Below, piece after piece: positions 5,749 to 8,573 of a DNA stretch of 8,573 bases. The DNA is from Sediminibacterium sp. (GTDB lineage Bacteria > Bacteroidota > Bacteroidia > Chitinophagales > Chitinophagaceae): positions 1 to 8,573 of the forward strand of contig JAQBNJ010000060.1 of NCBI GenBank assembly GCA_028288645.1, written 5' to 3'. Every line of letters begins with the position of its first letter. Positions within the stretch are counted from its first letter, which is position 1. The notes beneath the pieces were generated by a model. It was not told where the DNA came from. It saw only the letters and a list, made by a program, of their open reading frames with translations, and made no database searches. The translations under genes and the position numbers were made by a program.

Positions 5749-8436
5749 ATGATCACTGATAAGAAATATAAAAGAATTACTTTCCGGTTTTGTATACTAT
5801 CTATATTATTATCCGGAATCTTTCACCAGGCACATGCCCAATCGCATGGCCTGATATTTTCCAGCCACGAAGTGGTTCCTGAAAAACGTACTTCCCTGGA
5901 TCTCACCACCGGTAAGCCCATATGCTTTTCAGGTAGTCTCGATCTCTCTTTTGAAATAAGTTTTATTCCAAACTATTCCATATACTTTGGCTACGTTTTC
6001 AGGCTGATCAATACCCAGGGGCAAAACATAGACCTGATATATGACCAAAAGAAAAACAGTTTCAGGATAGTATCCGGCGAAACTTTTACTGATATCAATT
6101 TTGAAATAAACAGCACAGATCTAACCGGAAACTGGAACAGGATCAGGTTTACGATTGATGCAGACAAAGGAATTACCTGTTACTGCAATAATAAAATATG
6201 GAAAAGCAAAAAGCTCAATTTGAAAAGCAATTGTTTTAAGCTTTTGTTCGGAGCGATCAATGAGCATAATTTTATTTCGAGAGATGTTCCTCCTATGAAA
6301 ATAAAGAACATAAGGGTAGCCACAGATGGCAAAGAACAGAATTACTGGCCGTTAGATGAATCAGCCGGTGAGAGCGCAGAAGATAAGATAAGCCATATCC
6401 AGGCGAAGATCACCAACCCGGTTTGGGTAAAACCCCAACATGTTAATTGGGAAAACCTGGCGGGCATTACCATTAAAGGCCGTCCAAGTTTAGCCTTCGA
6501 TCCCAATGAAGAAAATCTGTACATTGTAAGTACCGACTCGCTGTATACCTTATCAGCCAAAAATCCGAAACCTGTAGCCTCCTCTTTTTCTGTTCCGCTT
6601 ACACTGCTCTCCGGTAATCAATCCCTTTATAATCCCGGAAATAACGGGCTGTATAATTTCTTTATTGATCAAAGAGCTGTTGCTGAATATGAGTTTGCAA
6701 AAAAAAGATGGGACCGAAATTTTGTTGCGGCCCCCTCAACTGAATTCTGGCAGGCAAACAAGTTTTTTTCGCACGACGGCAGCCTGGTTATCCTGGGAGG
6801 ATACGGGCAACTGAAATATAAAAATACAGTTCAAAAATATACACCTGCAACAAAAAAATGGGATACACTGACACCAACAGGCGATTTTTTTGCGCCACGG
6901 TATCTCGCAGGACTTGGTACAACAGGCTCCCGAAAGATCGCTTATATCATAGGTGGTTATGGGAGCAAAGAAGGTGACCAGCTTTTAAGCCCCAAACATT
7001 TTTACGATCTTTTACAGTATGACGCGGTACTCAATAGTTTTAAGAAAATTTATACGCTGCCTGAGCCGGACCAACAGTTTGTATTTGCCAATTCAATCAT
7101 AATAGATAGCAGTAACAATTGTTATTACGCACTGATATTTCCGAATGACCGTTTCAATAATAATTTACAGCTGATCAAAGGATCACTATTGGAACCAACT
7201 TACACTTTGCTGGGTAAGCCATTTCCCTATTCTTTTAATGATGTAAAATCATTCGCGGATCTTTATTATTGTAAAAAAAGTAACCTGCTTTTAGCAGCAA
7301 CCATTTACACTTCAAAAGATGATATATCCGAAGTGAAGATTTACAGTATTCATTTTCCGCCTAATGACATAACTGCATCTGAGCTGCGGGAAAACACCGG
7401 CAATCGTAAATACTTTCTTGTTTATACGATTTTATTGATCGGACTGATCTCTACCATTGTATACTTTCTGTACAGGCGGTATCATCGAAAACGACAACTT
7501 CAACCCGGGGCGGAAATCGGTACACATCCCGTTTTGGCAAAACCTGTGCATGTTGAGCATACCATGCCATCATCAACCGCTCATGTTGTACCTAAAACAA
7601 ACATTGAGAAAGAAACAGGACTCTTTGTTGACGGGAATCCTGGAAATGCCGACGCTTCAGATCAGCATGAAGAGGATACATTACTTACCAGCGACACACT
7701 GCTGCCAGCTAAAAAAAGCAAAATAATATTGTTTGGAAGTTTTGAAGTGATCGCTTCCGACGGGCGTAACATAACCAGGCAGTTTACGCCATTGCTGAAA
7801 GAAATGTTTCTTTTAATATTAATTGATTCATTACGTTATAAAAAAGGCGTTTCTTCGGAGAAGCTCAATGATATTTTATGGAATGACAAGGATATAAAGG
7901 ATGCAAAAAATAACCGTTCTGTAAATCTTGTCAAACTCAAAAATATTCTTGATAAATTAGGTGGATGCACTATAAGCCGCGAAACCGGCGCATGGAAATT
8001 TGAATACGATCTATCACAGGTGGACATTGACTTTCTCAATTATCTTACGATATTTTTTCATGATGATACAACCGATATTTCTTTGCAGGCAGGTAAACTG
8101 CTGAACACACTCCATGAAGGATCTTTTCTCCAGGAAACCCATTATTCATGGCTCGATGGGATCAAGGCCGAGATCTCAAATTTTGTAATTGACCTGTTGC
8201 TTAAGTATAGCGAAACAGTAAATATAAATACAGAAACCGAAAAAATGATCTCAATATGCAACGCTATATTCTCTTTTGATGAGCTGAACGAACACGCGCT
8301 CAAATTAAAATGCAAATGCCTTATTGCGCTGGGGAATCATACATTGGCTAAAAATACCTACACGAAATTTGCGGCAAAGTATAAAGAAATATATGGAGAA
8401 GATTTTAGTGAAACGTATCATTCGTTAATTGCTTGA
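5749..8436 (+). CDS. Membrane-spanning LamG-Kelch sensor with C-terminal SARP-like transcriptional regulator
   Basis: This 895-residue protein joins a periplasmic sensor to a cytoplasmic DNA-binding output. Residues 1-30 are a signal peptide (KKYKR, hydrophobic ILSILLSGIF, cleavage after AHA). Residues about 35-190 look like a LamG/ConA-type sandwich (LSFEISF.., NWNRIRFTID.., MKIKNIRV). Residues about 235-535 look like a Kelch-type propeller, with GG-containing repeats LVILGGYG (346-353) followed by VQKYTPATKKWDTL, and AYIIGGYG (398-405). A transmembrane helix spans about 555-576, followed by RRYHRKR, which places the C-terminus inside. A 78-residue linker leads to an OmpR/SARP winged helix (about 658-757: KIILFGSFEV, SSEKLNDILW, KNNRSVNLVKLKNIL, ETGAWKF) and a helical BTAD-like domain (758-895). 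There is no kinase or receiver domain. Its divergent position suggests it regulates the susC-susD operon. The domain calls are by eye; the LamG and propeller borders are approximate. Ligand unknown. Confidence 0.88.
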   Translation: MITDKKYKRITFRFCILSILLSGIFHQAHAQSHGLIFSSHEVVPEKRTSLDLTTGKPICFSGSLDLSFEISFIPNYSIYFGYVFRLINTQGQNIDLIYDQKKNSFRIVSGETFTDINFEINSTDLTGNWNRIRFTIDADKGITCYCNNKIWKSKKLNLKSNCFKLLFGAINEHNFISRDVPPMKIKNIRVATDGKEQNYWPLDESAGESAEDKISHIQAKITNPVWVKPQHVNWENLAGITIKGRPSLAFDPNEENLYIVSTDSLYTLSAKNPKPVASSFSVPLTLLSGNQSLYNPGNNGLYNFFIDQRAVAEYEFAKKRWDRNFVAAPSTEFWQANKFFSHDGSLVILGGYGQLKYKNTVQKYTPATKKWDTLTPTGDFFAPRYLAGLGTTGSRKIAYIIGGYGSKEGDQLLSPKHFYDLLQYDAVLNSFKKIYTLPEPDQQFVFANSIIIDSSNNCYYALIFPNDRFNNNLQLIKGSLLEPTYTLLGKPFPYSFNDVKSFADLYYCKKSNLLLAATIYTSKDDISEVKIYSIHFPPNDITASELRENTGNRKYFLVYTILLIGLISTIVYFLYRRYHRKRQLQPGAEIGTHPVLAKPVHVEHTMPSSTAHVVPKTNIEKETGLFVDGNPGNADASDQHEEDTLLTSDTLLPAKKSKIILFGSFEVIASDGRNITRQFTPLLKEMFLLILIDSLRYKKGVSSEKLNDILWNDKDIKDAKNNRSVNLVKLKNILDKLGGCTISRETGAWKFEYDLSQVDIDFLNYLTIFFHDDTTDISLQAGKLLNTLHEGSFLQETHYSWLDGIKAEISNFVIDLLLKYSETVNINTETEKMISICNAIFSFDELNEHALKLKCKCLIALGNHTLAKNTYTKFAAKYKEIYGEDFSETYHSLIA

Positions 8437-8464
8437 TGCACTATTCAATACAATCAAGTCAGCA

Positions 8465-8498
8465 GAAAGGAAGATGAAATTTTTTCCTTTTTTGTTTT
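8465..8498 (+). terminator. Weak Rho-independent-like terminator after the regulator
   Basis: AAAGGAA (8466-8472) pairs with TTCCTTT (8484-8490). The stem can grow inward by one G-U and one A-U pair to leave a 7-nt loop, and TTTGTTTT follows. It starts about 30 nt after the stop. Only two G-C pairs make the stem weak. Confidence 0.4.
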
Positions 8499-8513
8499 CG
8501 CCGGTTTACAGTT

Positions 8514-8537
8514 GTTGTTGATCGTGTGACCAACAAC
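8514..8537. repeat. 7-bp inverted repeat in the downstream spacer
   Basis: GTTGTTG (8514-8520) and CAACAAC (8531-8537) are perfect complements around a 10-nt loop. There is no T tract after it. It lies just beyond the terminator-like hairpin; role unknown. The remaining bases to 8573 show no recognisable gene. Confidence 0.3.
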
Positions 8538-8573
8538 GGCATGGGGACTAATTAATATTTTGAGGTGCTACAG

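Noticed and set aside
8553..8562. TAATATTTTG as a -7 promoter element of a following gene
   Set aside because: The TA and TTTG parts are not at the right spacing and no TTTG-like element is found about 20 bp upstream.

Overview
The window looks like a stretch of a Bacteroidota genome, most likely from the Chitinophagaceae or a near relative. This is inferred from three things: an adjacent SusC/SusD outer-membrane pair, 'AHAQ'- and 'TYAQ'-type signal-peptide ends, and a long sensor-regulator in which a periplasmic beta-rich sensor is joined through one membrane helix to a SARP-like DNA-binding output. No RNA gene, CRISPR array or insertion sequence was seen.

Layout. Positions 1-1738 (minus strand) hold a SusD-like_2 surface lipoprotein gene, open over 579 codons and cut by the left edge before its stop. 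Positions 1762-5022 (minus) hold a SusC/RagA-type TonB-dependent transporter gene. It has the expected length (1086 codons before the final stop) but is split by one in-frame TGA at codon 511. The reading frame does not change across the TGA, so this is a nonsense codon and not a frameshift. Positions 5023-5748 are a 726-bp AT-rich divergent intergenic region with several small repeats. Positions 5749-8436 (plus) encode an 895-residue membrane-spanning regulator: signal peptide, LamG/ConA-like domain, Kelch-type propeller, one transmembrane helix, linker, winged helix and BTAD-like helical domain. Positions 8437-8573 are a short tail with a weak terminator-like hairpin.

How the parts may work together. 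The divergent arrangement suggests that the regulator senses a ligand in the periplasm and controls the susC-susD operon. No ECF sigma or anti-sigma gene is visible, and the SusC has no STN signalling domain, so the regulator is the best local candidate. Upstream of susC are two pairs of a CATTAAT-like heptamer, each pair spaced 11 bp start to start. That is the heptamer-plus-4-bp geometry known for SARP binding sites in actinomycetes. The regulator-to-repeat link is a hypothesis, but a specific and testable one.

The substrate cannot be read from this window, because no glycosidase, peptidase or other degradative gene is visible. If the TGA is genuine, the uptake system is probably non-functional in this strain although its regulator and SusD remain intact. 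If it is a sequencing error, the locus is a complete SusCD module.
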